Positions 18,082 to 26,657 of a DNA stretch of 64,000 bases are shown here, in pieces. Origin of the DNA: Burkholderia dolosa. Its GTDB lineage: Bacteria > Pseudomonadota > Gammaproteobacteria > Burkholderiales > Burkholderiaceae. The notes under the pieces are model-generated. The model saw only the letters and a list, made by a program, of their open reading frames with translations. It made no database searches and was not told where the DNA came from. The stretch lies in NCBI RefSeq assembly GCF_902499135.1, contig NZ_CABVPR010000017.1, positions 26,441 to 90,440 on the forward strand, read 5' to 3'. Numbering within the stretch: the stretch's first letter is position 1; each line of letters starts with the position of its first letter. Both the position numbers and the translations under genes were made by a program.

Positions 18082-19428
18082 ATGACGACCCGACGACCGA
18101 TTCCGTTCGGCCTGATGCTGCAAGGCGCAGGCAGCCACATGAATGCATGGCGGCATCCGAGCAACCCGCCGGATGCGAGCATCAATCTCGACTTCGCGAT
18201 CGGCATCGCACGCAAGGCGGAAGCCGCCGGCATCGCGTTCGCGTTCGTCGCGGACGGGCTGTACATCAACGAGAAGTCGATCCCGCACTTCCTGAACCGC
18301 TTCGAGCCGATGACGATACTGTCGGCGCTCGCGGTCGCGACGAAGAAGATCGGGCTCGCCGGCACGATCTCGACGTCGTACAGCGAGCCGTTCACCGTCG
18401 CGCGCCAGCTCGCGTCGCTCGACATGATCAGCGGCGGGCGCGCGGGCTGGAACGTCGTGACGACGCCGCTCGAAGGCACCGCGAAGAATTTCGGCAAGAC
18501 GCATCCCGATCACGAACTGCGCTACGAGATCGCCGACGAATATCTGCAGGTCGTGCAGGGGCTGTGGGACAGCTGGGACGACGACGCATTCGTGCGCGAC
18601 CGCGCGACCGGCCGCTTCTTCGATCGCGACAAGCTGCACACGCTCGACCATCGCGGCCGCTTCTTCCAGGTTGCCGGTCCGCTGAACATCCAGCGCTCGC
18701 CGCAAGGACAGCCGGTGATCTTTCAGGCCGGATCGTCCGACGCCGGCATCGGGCTCGCGGGCAAATACGCGGACGCGGTGTTCACGCATTCGCCGTCGCT
18801 CGACGAGACGGCCGCGTTCGCGCGGCGCGTGAAGCACAGCGCGATCGAACACGGCCGGCGCGCGGACGACGTGAAGATCTTCCCGGGCGTCGGGCCGATC
18901 GTCGGGCGCACGGCCGCCGAGGCCGAAGACAAGTACCAGGCGATCCGCGACTTGCTGACGATCGACGAAGCGCTCGCGTATCTCGGCCGCTACTTCGATC
19001 ACCACGACTTCACGCAATACGCGCTCGATGCGCCGTTCCCGGAACTCGGCGACATCGGCCGCAACAGCTTCCGCTCGACCACCGACCGGATCAAGGCCGA
19101 CGCGAAACGCAACGGCCTGACGCTGCGCGAGACGGCGCTCGCGGTCGCGACGCCGCGGCCGAATTTCATCGGGACGGCCGAGCACGTCGCCGACGAGCTG
19201 ATCCGCTGGTTCGACGCGGGCGCGGGCGACGGCTTCATCCTGGGCTTTCCGGTACAGGCACAGGGCGTCGACGATTTCGTCGAACTGGTGATTCCGGTGC
19301 TCGAAGCGCGCGGCCGCTACAGCCGCGACCTGCCGGGCAGCACGCTGCGCGACCATCTCGGCCTGTCGCGCAAGGCGAGCCGCCATGCGACGGCGACGAG
19401 CGCCCAGGCCGCGGACGCGGCCGCTTGA
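18082..19428 (+). CDS. FMNH2-dependent monooxygenase, NtaA/SnaA/DszA family
   Basis: Predicted 448-residue two-component monooxygenase of the group containing nitrilotriacetate monooxygenase A, DszA and CmoO/YxeK-type enzymes. Diagnostic segments include [38 protein letters not shown] and the family [13 protein letters not shown] near residue 117. A mid-protein [17 protein letters not shown] is also typical. It shares the operon with another LLM enzyme, two binding proteins and a permease-ATPase. CmoO/YxeK in Bacillus oxidise N-acetylated S-alkyl or S-succino cysteines, the analogy used in the findings. Confidence 0.9.
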   Translation: MTTRRPIPFGLMLQGAGSHMNAWRHPSNPPDASINLDFAIGIARKAEAAGIAFAFVADGLYINEKSIPHFLNRFEPMTILSALAVATKKIGLAGTISTSYSEPFTVARQLASLDMISGGRAGWNVVTTPLEGTAKNFGKTHPDHELRYEIADEYLQVVQGLWDSWDDDAFVRDRATGRFFDRDKLHTLDHRGRFFQVAGPLNIQRSPQGQPVIFQAGSSDAGIGLAGKYADAVFTHSPSLDETAAFARRVKHSAIEHGRRADDVKIFPGVGPIVGRTAAEAEDKYQAIRDLLTIDEALAYLGRYFDHHDFTQYALDAPFPELGDIGRNSFRSTTDRIKADAKRNGLTLRETALAVATPRPNFIGTAEHVADELIRWFDAGAGDGFILGFPVQAQGVDDFVELVIPVLEARGRYSRDLPGSTLRDHLGLSRKASRHATATSAQAADAAA

Positions 19429-19476
19429 TCGGTCCGCGATACGCGGCGCCCCATCGATTCGAGGACTTTCATCGAC

Positions 19477-21249
19477 ATGAGCGACACGACCCACGTCGGC
19501 GGCGCGCTGCCGCCGCGCTCTTCTTCCGCCGCGCGCGACACCGGCGGCACGCGTTTGCGCATCGTTCCCGCACGGCGCCGCTCGCGCACGGCCGGCAGCG
19601 TGCTCGCGCTCGCGCTGATCGCCGGCGTTCTGCACTCGATTCTCGGCAACCCGCAATGGGGCTGGCCGGTGTTCGCCGAATGGTTCCTGTCGCCGCCGGT
19701 GCTGTCGGGGCTCGCGCGCACGCTGGTGCTGACGCTGCTCGGCGCGGTACTCGGCTTCGCGCTCGGTGCGCTCGTCGCGCTGGCCCGGCTGTCGCGTTCG
19801 CGGCTGCTCGCCGCGAGTGCGTGGACGTTCGTGTGGCTGTTCCGGTCGATTCCGCTGATCGTGCTGCTGCTGATCCTGAACAACCTCGGCTACCTGTACG
19901 AGCACGTGCGGCTCGGCGTGCCGTTCACCGACATCGTGTGGTTCGACGCGCCGACGACCGAACTGATCAGCCCGTTTCTCGCGGCGGTGCTCGGCCTCAC
20001 GCTGAATCACGCGGCGTTTTCCGCGGAGGTGATCCGCGGCGGCATTCTGTCGGTCGATCAGGGCCAGCTCGAGGCGGCGGCCGCGCTCGGGCTGCCGCGC
20101 TCGCGGCAAACGACGCGGATCGTGCTGCCGCAGGCAATGCGCGCGATCCTGCCGACCGCGTTCAACGACCTGATCACGCTCGCGAAGGGGACGTCGATGG
20201 TGTACGTGCTCGCGATGCCGGAGCTGTTCTACACCGTGCAGGTGATCTATCGGCGCAATCTCGAGGTGATTCCGCTGCTGATGGTCGCGACCGCCTGGTA
20301 TCTGATCATCCTGACTGTGTTGTCGGCGATCCAGGTGCAGGTCGAACGGCACTATGCGCGCGGTGCGCTGCGCAATCCGCCGCCGTCCGCGCTGACGTTC
20401 CTGCTCGCGCGTGCCGGCGCGCTGTGGCGACGTGCGACGACGCACGCGCCCGCAGCGCAACGCGTCGACGACGATGCCGCGCCGCATGTCGGCCGCGAGG
20501 TGACCGTCCATCGCGTCTCGAAGCAGTTCGGCACGCACCGCGTACTCGACAACGTGTCGTTCGTCGCGCCGCGCGGCAGCGTCACCGCGATCGTCGGGCC
20601 GTCGGGTTCCGGCAAGTCGACGCTGCTGCGCACGATCAATCATCTCGAACGCGTCGACGACGGCTTCATCGAGATCGACGGCGAGCTGATCGGCTACCGC
20701 CGCGACGGCGACGTGCTGCACGAGCTCGGCGAACGCGACGTGCTGAAGCGGCGCACGGCGGTCGGCATGGTGTTCCAGAGCTTCAACCTGTTCGCGCATC
20801 TGACCGTGCTCGAGAATCTGATCGAAGCGCCGGTCGCGGTCGGCGGCGCGACGCGCGACGACGCCGAGCGCATCGCACGCGCATTGCTCGCGCGCGTCGG
20901 GCTCGCGGACAAGGCCGACGCATACCCGCGCCAGCTGTCCGGCGGCCAGCAGCAGCGCGTCGCGATCGCGCGCGCACTCGCGCTGCGCCCGAAAGTGCTG
21001 CTGTTCGACGAGCCGACGTCGGCGCTCGATCCCGAGCTCGTCAACGAAGTGCTCGACGTGATCAAGGAGCTCGCGCGTTCGGGCACGACGCTCGTGATCG
21101 TCACACACGAGATCGGCTTCGCGCGCGAAGTCGCCGACAACGTGCTGTTCATGGAACGCGGCCGCATCGTCGAATCGGGGCCGCCCGCGGTCGTGCTCGA
21201 TGCGCCCGCGCATCCGCGCACGCGCGCATTCCTGTCGCGCGTGCTGTGA
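19477..21249 (+). CDS. fused amino-acid ABC transporter permease and ATPase
   Basis: A single predicted 590-residue polypeptide joins a HisM-type membrane domain (about 40-295; EAA loop GQLEAAAALGLPRSR at 196-210) to an HisP/GlnQ-type ATPase (about 341-590). The ATPase shows Walker A GPSGSGKST (374-382), Q-loop FQSFN, signature LSGGQQQR (487-494), Walker B VLLFDEPTSALD (507-518) and the switch histidine in VTHEIGFA. In most systems these are two genes. All motifs are intact, so a homodimer could form a full importer. It lies between monooxygenase and binding-protein genes, 48 and 40 bp away. Confidence 0.92.
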   Translation: MSDTTHVGGALPPRSSSAARDTGGTRLRIVPARRRSRTAGSVLALALIAGVLHSILGNPQWGWPVFAEWFLSPPVLSGLARTLVLTLLGAVLGFALGALVALARLSRSRLLAASAWTFVWLFRSIPLIVLLLILNNLGYLYEHVRLGVPFTDIVWFDAPTTELISPFLAAVLGLTLNHAAFSAEVIRGGILSVDQGQLEAAAALGLPRSRQTTRIVLPQAMRAILPTAFNDLITLAKGTSMVYVLAMPELFYTVQVIYRRNLEVIPLLMVATAWYLIILTVLSAIQVQVERHYARGALRNPPPSALTFLLARAGALWRRATTHAPAAQRVDDDAAPHVGREVTVHRVSKQFGTHRVLDNVSFVAPRGSVTAIVGPSGSGKSTLLRTINHLERVDDGFIEIDGELIGYRRDGDVLHELGERDVLKRRTAVGMVFQSFNLFAHLTVLENLIEAPVAVGGATRDDAERIARALLARVGLADKADAYPRQLSGGQQQRVAIARALALRPKVLLFDEPTSALDPELVNEVLDVIKELARSGTTLVIVTHEIGFAREVADNVLFMERGRIVESGPPAVVLDAPAHPRTRAFLSRVL

Positions 21250-21289
21250 GCGGCGCGGCCGTTTTCGGAAGCCTCGGAGATCCGACACG

Positions 21290-22231
21290 ATGATCGATCG
21301 ACGTGAATTCATCACCGCCGCGCTCGTCGCGGCAGCCGCCGCGCCGTGGCGCGCCGCGATTGCGACAGGTGCGGCAAGCGCGGCGGCAGACCTCGATCCG
21401 CGTCAGGCCGGCCGCATTCGCGCGCCGCGCGACGACGCGGCCATCCGGGCAGCAAGCGGCTATCGGTGGGTGAGCGACCACGCGTTCACGGTCGCGATCT
21501 CGCCGCATGCGCCGCCCATATCGACGTACGCGACCGACGCGCGCACGGTGGTCGGCGCCGATCCCGACTATGCGCAGCTCGTTGCCGACGCGCTCGGCCG
21601 CACGCTCGTCCTGGTGCCGATCGCGTGGGCCGACTGGCCGCTCGGACTGTCGTCGGGCAAGTACGACGCGGTGATTTCGAACGTCGGCGTGACCGAGAAG
21701 CGCAAGGAGAAGTACGACTTCACGACCTATCGTCTCGGGCTGCACGGCTTCTACGTACGCACCGCGAGTCCGATCGCGAAGATCGCCGAGCCGAAGGACG
21801 TCGCAGGCCTGCGCATCATTACGGGCGCCGGCACGAGTCAGGAGCGCATTCTGCTCGAATGGAACCGTCGCAACGTCGCCCAACGATTGAAGCCGACCGA
21901 ACTGCTGTACTTCGACGACGATGCGGCCGCGCGCGTCGCACTGCTGTCCGGCCGCGCGGATGCCGAGCTGAATCCGAACGCGTCGCTCGCGTACGAAGCG
22001 GCGCGCGACGGGAAGATCCGCCGGGTCGGCGTCGTCAATGCGGGCTGGCCGGCGAATGCGGACGTCGCGATCGCGACGCGCCGCGGCAGCGGGCTCGCGC
22101 CCGCGTTGACGCTCGCGACGAACGCGCTGATCGCGAGCGGCCGCTACGGACAGGCGCTCGCGCGATGGGGCCTGCAGAGCGAAGCGATCGCCCGCGCCGA
22201 CACGAACCCGCCGGGCTTGCCGTCGTTCTGA
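21290..22231 (+). CDS. amino-acid-type ABC substrate-binding protein (Tat-like signal)
   Basis: Predicted 313-residue binding protein clearly paralogous to the one at 16014: shared segments include SYATDARTV/STYATDARTV, WADWPL, DAVISNV, EPKDVAGLRI and DTNPPGLP/HTNPPGLP. Its leader begins MIDRREFITAALVAAAAAP, a twin-arginine-type signal, whereas the paralogue has a Sec-type leader. ATG 21290 follows CGGAGA and sits 40 bp after the ATPase fusion. Two binding proteins for one transporter would widen substrate range. It is the last gene of the operon; no clear terminator was seen before the convergent gene. Confidence 0.9.
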   Translation: MIDRREFITAALVAAAAAPWRAAIATGAASAAADLDPRQAGRIRAPRDDAAIRAASGYRWVSDHAFTVAISPHAPPISTYATDARTVVGADPDYAQLVADALGRTLVLVPIAWADWPLGLSSGKYDAVISNVGVTEKRKEKYDFTTYRLGLHGFYVRTASPIAKIAEPKDVAGLRIITGAGTSQERILLEWNRRNVAQRLKPTELLYFDDDAAARVALLSGRADAELNPNASLAYEAARDGKIRRVGVVNAGWPANADVAIATRRGSGLAPALTLATNALIASGRYGQALARWGLQSEAIARADTNPPGLPSF

Positions 22232-22379
22232 CTACGCGGCGGTTGCGCGAAATCGATTCACGCGCGCGGGTGCGTCGAAACGAAATGCCGATGCCAACCG
22301 GGCGGCGGGCCAGAAGCGGTGCTCCGAACGTCGCACTGCACGTCGATACGCGATCGTTGCCGCTGCGCTGCGACCCGGC

Positions 22380-23474
22380 TTACGCGGCCACCGCGGCGCC
22401 CGATCGATCGAGCTCCGCGACGTGTGCATGGATCGCGGGAATCAGGTCGCGCCCATACGCGAGCGCGTCGTCGAGCGGATCGAAGCCGCGGATCAGGAAC
22501 GTCGACACGCCGAGCCGATAGTACGCGCCGAGTGCGCGCGCAACTTGTTCGGGCGTACCGACGAGCGCGGTCGAATTCCAGCGCGCGCCGGTCAGGTTCG
22601 CGACGCCCATCCACAGCCGCTCGTCGAGCACGTCGCCTTGCGCGGCCGCGGCCAGCAGCCGCTGCGAGCCCGCATTCTGCGGCGCATGGCCGTCGATCGG
22701 CTGGCCGTTCGCGAGCCGTGCCGCCCGCACGCGCTCGCGGATCGCGTCGGCCTTCGTCCATGCCTGCGCTTCGGTGTCCGCGACGATCGGCCGGAACGAC
22801 ACGCTGATGCGCGGTGCGCGGCCGAACGGTGCGGCGGCCGCACGCACGCGCGCGATCTGCTCGCGCACGGACTCGAGCGGCTCGCCCCACGTCATGTACA
22901 CGTCCGCATGCCGGCCGGCCACGGCCAGCGCGGCAGCCGACGAGCCGCCGAAGTAGATCGGCACGTGCGGCCGCTGCACGCCCTTCACGAGCGGCGACGC
23001 GCCGCGCAGCCGGTAGAACTCGCCGTCGTGATCGACCGGCGCGTCGGCGAGCCAGATGCGTTTCAGCACGTCCAGATACTCGCCGGTACGGCGATAGCGC
23101 GCGTCGTGCGGCACGAAATCGCCGTCGCGCTGCAGGTCCGTGTCGTCGCCGCCCGACACGACGTTCAGCGCGAGCCGCCCGCCGCTGAACACGTCGAGCG
23201 TCGCGATCTGCCGCGCGGCCGCGGACGGCACGATCACGCCCGGACGATGCGCGAGCAGGATGCGGATGCGTTCGGTCGCCGCGGCCGCGAACGATGCGAC
23301 GACGAAGCCGTCCGCCGCGTTGCTGAAATGGCCGACCAGAATCTGATCGAAGCCCGCCGCTTCGTGTGCGCGCGCGAAGCGGCGCACGTAGTCCGGCTGG
23401 ACGGCTGCGCCGCCGGGCACGTCAACCTCCGCGCCGGGCGTCGCGGTGATCATGCCGATGATGTCGACTGGCAT
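22380..23474 (-). CDS. SsuD-like alkanesulfonate/LLM monooxygenase
   Basis: Predicted 364-residue flavin monooxygenase of the SsuD type, which releases sulfite from organosulfonates with FMNH2 from a partner reductase. Visible family features are QILVGHFSNAADGF, RIRILLAHRPG, SGGRLALNVVSGGDDTDLQRDGD (read as two parts) and RYRRTGEYLDVLKRIW. ATG 23474 has GAGGA in front and starts the conserved MPVDIIGM. It lies 43 bp downstream of a sulfonate-type binding protein on the same strand. SsuE reductase and SsuBC transporter genes are not present here. Confidence 0.85.
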   Translation of the reverse strand: MPVDIIGMITATPGAEVDVPGGAAVQPDYVRRFARAHEAAGFDQILVGHFSNAADGFVVASFAAAATERIRILLAHRPGVIVPSAAARQIATLDVFSGGRLALNVVSGGDDTDLQRDGDFVPHDARYRRTGEYLDVLKRIWLADAPVDHDGEFYRLRGASPLVKGVQRPHVPIYFGGSSAAALAVAGRHADVYMTWGEPLESVREQIARVRAAAAPFGRAPRISVSFRPIVADTEAQAWTKADAIRERVRAARLANGQPIDGHAPQNAGSQRLLAAAAQGDVLDERLWMGVANLTGARWNSTALVGTPEQVARALGAYYRLGVSTFLIRGFDPLDDALAYGRDLIPAIHAHVAELDRSGAAVAA

Positions 23475-23517
23475 GTCGATATGTCCTCGTCGTTGCCGAT
23501 CGGAAAGAGCCGCACGG

Positions 23518-24483
23518 TCACTGCGCGGCCGCCGTCTTTTGCGCGGCCGGCGCGAACGCGCCCGCATACGAGCGGTCGAGCAGTTTCGACGTGTCGTACG
23601 CAGCCGGAATCACGCCGGCCTTGTGCAGAAAGTCGGCCGTGTTCTGCGCGTCCTTCGCGGCCGAGTCGTCGACCGGGCCCACGCGCTGATGCGCGTTGTT
23701 CAGCCAGCGGTACGCGACGTCGGGCTCGAGCTTCGCGCGCTTCGCCCACAGGTCCGCGTACTCGCGCGGATGACTGTCGACCCACTGACGCGCAGCGACG
23801 ACACGGCGCAGGAAATCCGTAATTTCGGCACGTTTGCCGGACACGGCCTGCTCGTTCGCGGCGACGAAACTCAGCGCGGGCATCAGCCCCTGCGCGGTCG
23901 TCACGGGCCGCGCGCCCTGCCTCAGCGCGAGCGTGCTGACGAACGGCTCCCACAGCGACACGGCGTCCACCGAACCGTTCGCGAGCGCATTGGTCGCGTC
24001 GATCGGCATCAGGTACGCATACTTGACCGAGTCGGCGCGCAGCCCGGCGTGCTCGAGCGCGCGCAGCACGAGCTGCTGGCTCCATGCGCCGCGCCATACG
24101 GCGACGGTCTTGCCCTGCAGATCGGCGACGGTGCGCACCGGCGAATTCTTCGGCACGAGGATCGCGACGCCGTCGAGGCTCTGTCGCGACACCGCGACGA
24201 CCTTCACCGGTGCGCCGCGCGCGGCGAGCGTGAGCAGCGCGGAATCGCCGAGGAAGCCGACGTCGATCGCATTGCCGTTCAGGCTTTCGGCCACCGGCGC
24301 TGCAGCCTGGAAGTGCTTCCACTCGATCGCGTAGGGCACGTCCTTCAGCACGCCGGACGCCTCCATCGACGCCTGGATGTTGAAGTAGTTCTGTTCGCCG
24401 ACGCGCAGCGTGACGGTGTCTTTCGCGATGCCCGGCTGCGCGGCGAGCGCCAGTACGAGCGCCGTGACGATTCGGCTCAGCAA
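23518..24483 (-). CDS. SsuA/TauA-like sulfonate-binding periplasmic protein
   Basis: Predicted 321-residue ABC binding protein for sulfonates or related anions. After a signal peptide (MLSRIVTALVLALAAQPGIA) come VTLRVGEQNYFNIQASMEAS, NAIDVGFLGDSALL, SPVRTVADLQGKTVAVWRG and SVDAVSLWEPFVSTLA, the usual order in SsuA/TauA. I chose TTG 24483 because GGGAGA lies 6 bases upstream and it begins the signal peptide; ATG codons farther upstream give a non-hydrophobic leader. No cognate permease or ATPase is adjacent, so it would have to use components encoded elsewhere. Confidence 0.85.
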   Translation of the reverse strand: MLSRIVTALVLALAAQPGIAKDTVTLRVGEQNYFNIQASMEASGVLKDVPYAIEWKHFQAAAPVAESLNGNAIDVGFLGDSALLTLAARGAPVKVVAVSRQSLDGVAILVPKNSPVRTVADLQGKTVAVWRGAWSQQLVLRALEHAGLRADSVKYAYLMPIDATNALANGSVDAVSLWEPFVSTLALRQGARPVTTAQGLMPALSFVAANEQAVSGKRAEITDFLRRVVAARQWVDSHPREYADLWAKRAKLEPDVAYRWLNNAHQRVGPVDDSAAKDAQNTADFLHKAGVIPAAYDTSKLLDRSYAGAFAPAAQKTAAAQ

Positions 24484-24595
24484 CGTGATCTCCCGGTGAT
24501 ATGTCGGCTGCCGCGCTTGTGCGGCAGCCGGAGAATTGGACGGAAGCGGTGAAGATACGTCGATCCGCACCATCAGACAAACGCAATATTCTGCT

Positions 24596-24610
24596 ATGCA
24601 AAGATGCAAA
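24596..24610. repeat. tandem ATGCAAA repeat in divergent promoter region
   Basis: ATGCAAA occurs at 24596-24602 and 24604-24610 in an AT-rich pocket upstream of the sulfonate-binding protein gene. It may be part of that gene's promoter or a LysR-type (CysB/SsuR-like) site. Confidence 0.3.
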
Positions 24611-24686
24611 TATTTTATGAACGCGACGGTCGGAAACGGGTCCGTCGAGCGCAGCCGAAAGCGGCAGTGGAAGGATTCCTCGATAG

Positions 24687-24736
24687 ATATTTCGTGCGCG
24701 AAATATACCGGCGTCTATATTTCGCATACGAAACAA
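24687..24736. promoter_or_regulatory. two matched inverted-repeat operators upstream of hydrolase-marR
   Basis: Site 1 (24687-24706) is ATATTTCG-TGCG-CGAAATAT, with perfect 8-bp arms. Site 2 (24717-24736) is ATATTTCG-CATA-CGAAACAA, matching for the inner five bases of each arm. Their centres are 30 bp apart, about three helical turns, and site 2 ends 21 bp before the hydrolase ATG. The MarR gene at the end of this two-gene operon is the natural candidate to bind them. Confidence 0.65.
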
Positions 24737-24757
24737 CTTGACGAGACGAGGACCGAC

Positions 24758-25675
24758 ATGACAGCCGAGCCGATCGAATTTCCCGCCGCGGACGGCTATG
24801 CATTGCGCGGCACGCTGTGGTCGCCGCGAGCCGCACCGCGCGCGCTGGTGCTGATCCATCCGGCGACGGCGGTGCCCGAACGTCTGTACGCGGCGTTCGC
24901 CTGTTTTCTGACGGAGCGCGATTTCGCGGCGCTGACTTACGACTACCGCGGCATCGGCGCGTCGCGCCCCGCGCGCCTGAGTGCGTTGCATGCGCGCATG
25001 CGGGACTGGGTCGATCTCGACGTCGAAGCGGCGACCGCGTGGGCGCGCCATACATTCGACGGCGTGCCGCTGCTCGCGGTAGGGCATAGCGTCGGCGGCC
25101 ATGCGATCGGCTTGTCGGCCGCGTCCGCGCACCTGCACGCGGCCGTGCTCGTCGCATCGCACGCCGGCAGTACGCGACTGATCGAACACGCCGCGGAGCG
25201 GCTGAAAGTGCGGCTGATTCTTCGCGTGCTCGGCCCGCTCGCGTGTGCGCTGCTCGGCTACGTGCCCGGCAAGCGGCTCGGGCTCGGCGAGGATCTGCCG
25301 GCCGGCGTATTCCGCGAATGGAGCGACTGGACGACGCTGCCGCGCTACTTCTTCGACGACCCGACACTCGGCGCGGCCGAGCGCTTCGCGAAGCAGCGAT
25401 TGCCGATTCTCGTGCTCGGCTTCGACGACGATCCGTGGGCGAATCCGGCCGCGATCGACCTGCTGGTAAGCTATCTGACCGGCGCGGCCGTCGAGCGCCG
25501 CCAGATCGATCCGCGCGCGACCGGCAGCGGCCCGCTCGGGCACATGGGTTTCTTCCGCAGCCGCTGCGGCTCGGTGCTGTGGCCCGGCGTGGCCGACTGG
25601 CTCGCACGGTCGCTCGACCTGCCGCGCAACGACGATCGTCCCTCCCTTTCCATCGCAGCCGGGAACCAAGCTTGA
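24758..25675 (+). CDS. alpha/beta hydrolase
   Basis: Predicted 305-residue alpha/beta-fold hydrolase of the serine-aminopeptidase/lysophospholipase-like group. The oxyanion-side motif LVLIHPATAVPE, the YDYRGIGASRP strand-turn and the nucleophile elbow GHSVGG are present; the acid is probably in LGFDDDPW and the base in GPLGHMGFFR. The substrate is unknown; esters or small acyl compounds are likely. GAGGA precedes ATG 24758. Its stop overlaps the TTG start of a MarR gene, so the two are coupled and probably regulated by two operators just upstream. Confidence 0.85.
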   Translation: MTAEPIEFPAADGYALRGTLWSPRAAPRALVLIHPATAVPERLYAAFACFLTERDFAALTYDYRGIGASRPARLSALHARMRDWVDLDVEAATAWARHTFDGVPLLAVGHSVGGHAIGLSAASAHLHAAVLVASHAGSTRLIEHAAERLKVRLILRVLGPLACALLGYVPGKRLGLGEDLPAGVFREWSDWTTLPRYFFDDPTLGAAERFAKQRLPILVLGFDDDPWANPAAIDLLVSYLTGAAVERRQIDPRATGSGPLGHMGFFRSRCGSVLWPGVADWLARSLDLPRNDDRPSLSIAAGNQA

Positions 25676-26103
25676 GCGAAGACCGACGCCTGTTTTTCCT
25701 GTTGAACATCGGCCAGCGGCGCGTGCAGCGCTGGGTCGACCGCAAGGCCGAACTCGATGCGCAAACGAGCGCCGCGCAGGCCGGCGTGCTGTTCTATCTC
25801 GCGAAGCAGGACGGTGCGCTGATCGGTGAAGTCGGCGCGGCACTGCAACTTGCGCCGTCCGCGATGACGGGCCTCGCGGACCGGATGGCCAAAGCGGGCC
25901 TGCTCACGCGCCACGCCGATTCGGACGACGGCCGTGCCACGCGCCTGTTCGTGACCGATGAAGGCCGCGCGGCACTCAAGCGCGCACGCGTGCTGCTGCG
26001 CGAACTGAACGGCAAGCTGTGCGACGGTTTTTCCGACGACGAACTCGACGTCGTCGCACGCTGGCTGCATGCGCTGCAGCAGCGGTTTCCGGTCGAGCGC
26101 TGA
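25672..26103 (+). CDS. MarR-family transcriptional regulator
   Basis: Predicted 143-residue winged-helix repressor. The frame before TTG 25672 lies within the hydrolase gene, and TTG overlaps the hydrolase stop as TTGA, so TTG is the likely start. The DNA-binding part runs from TSAAQAGVLFYLAKQDG through APSAMTGLADRMAKAGLL, and the wing is RHADSDDGRATRLFVTDEG, with the conserved DxR pattern. It likely represses its own operon through the paired repeats at 24687-24736, released by a small ligand related to the hydrolase substrate. Confidence 0.88.
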   Translation: MSEDRRLFFLLNIGQRRVQRWVDRKAELDAQTSAAQAGVLFYLAKQDGALIGEVGAALQLAPSAMTGLADRMAKAGLLTRHADSDDGRATRLFVTDEGRAALKRARVLLRELNGKLCDGFSDDELDVVARWLHALQQRFPVER

Positions 26104-26657
26104 GCCGACGACGATACCGACGCAACGCCAACGCAATTCGGCGCGATCCAACGCGATCCAACGCGCGATCGTCACGCATCGGACGCGCCGCGCCGCTGAC
26201 CGAAAGCGATTTCGATTCGCGTTTTCGATTCGATTTCGTTGCGTGCGCATGGAAATTTTTGCGCTCGCTTCGCGCGTGTCCGGCAACGCTTTCCGGCTAC
26301 GCTCTGTTACCAAAAATCGCCTCGCGCGCCGCATTCGGATCGCCTACATTGCATTCCACTTCGATACGTTCGTCGCATGCCCGGACTGCGTGACCGTCGG
26401 ATCGGCATTGCATGTCGGCCCGGCCCGCAACGAAAACGAAAAGGAGTCTGACCGAAGCGCTGGCGGCATCCAGCGTACGCGGATTGCGATGGCGGAAGCG
26501 GCATCCTGAACGGCAGGCAGCCGATGCGACATGCGACGCGCATGCTGCGGCACCGTTCCGGCAACGTCGTCTGCGCGGCGTGGGCATGCCGCGCATCGGC
26601 GCGCGTTGCGTCGCCCTGCTTCACCGTGGCAAACCGCACGTCAACGAGGAGCAGTTC
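26104..26657. other. 550-bp gap with short direct repeats
   Basis: No gene is supported. It contains a tandem decamer GCGATCCAAC (26143-26162), followed by a region of repeated CGATTTCGATTCG-like words (26205-26245), which look like local slippage. The promoter of the next gene must lie in the right half. Confidence 0.35.

Noticed and set aside
17779-21315. A 1178-codon open frame on the minus strand
   Set aside because: Antisense shadow of the monooxygenase and ABC genes; low-complexity Arg/Asp/Glu-rich sequence with no recognisable fold.
26143-26245. Repeated CGATTTCG/GCGATCC words as a CRISPR or satellite array
   Set aside because: Only two exact decamers and no regular spacers; best explained by local slippage.
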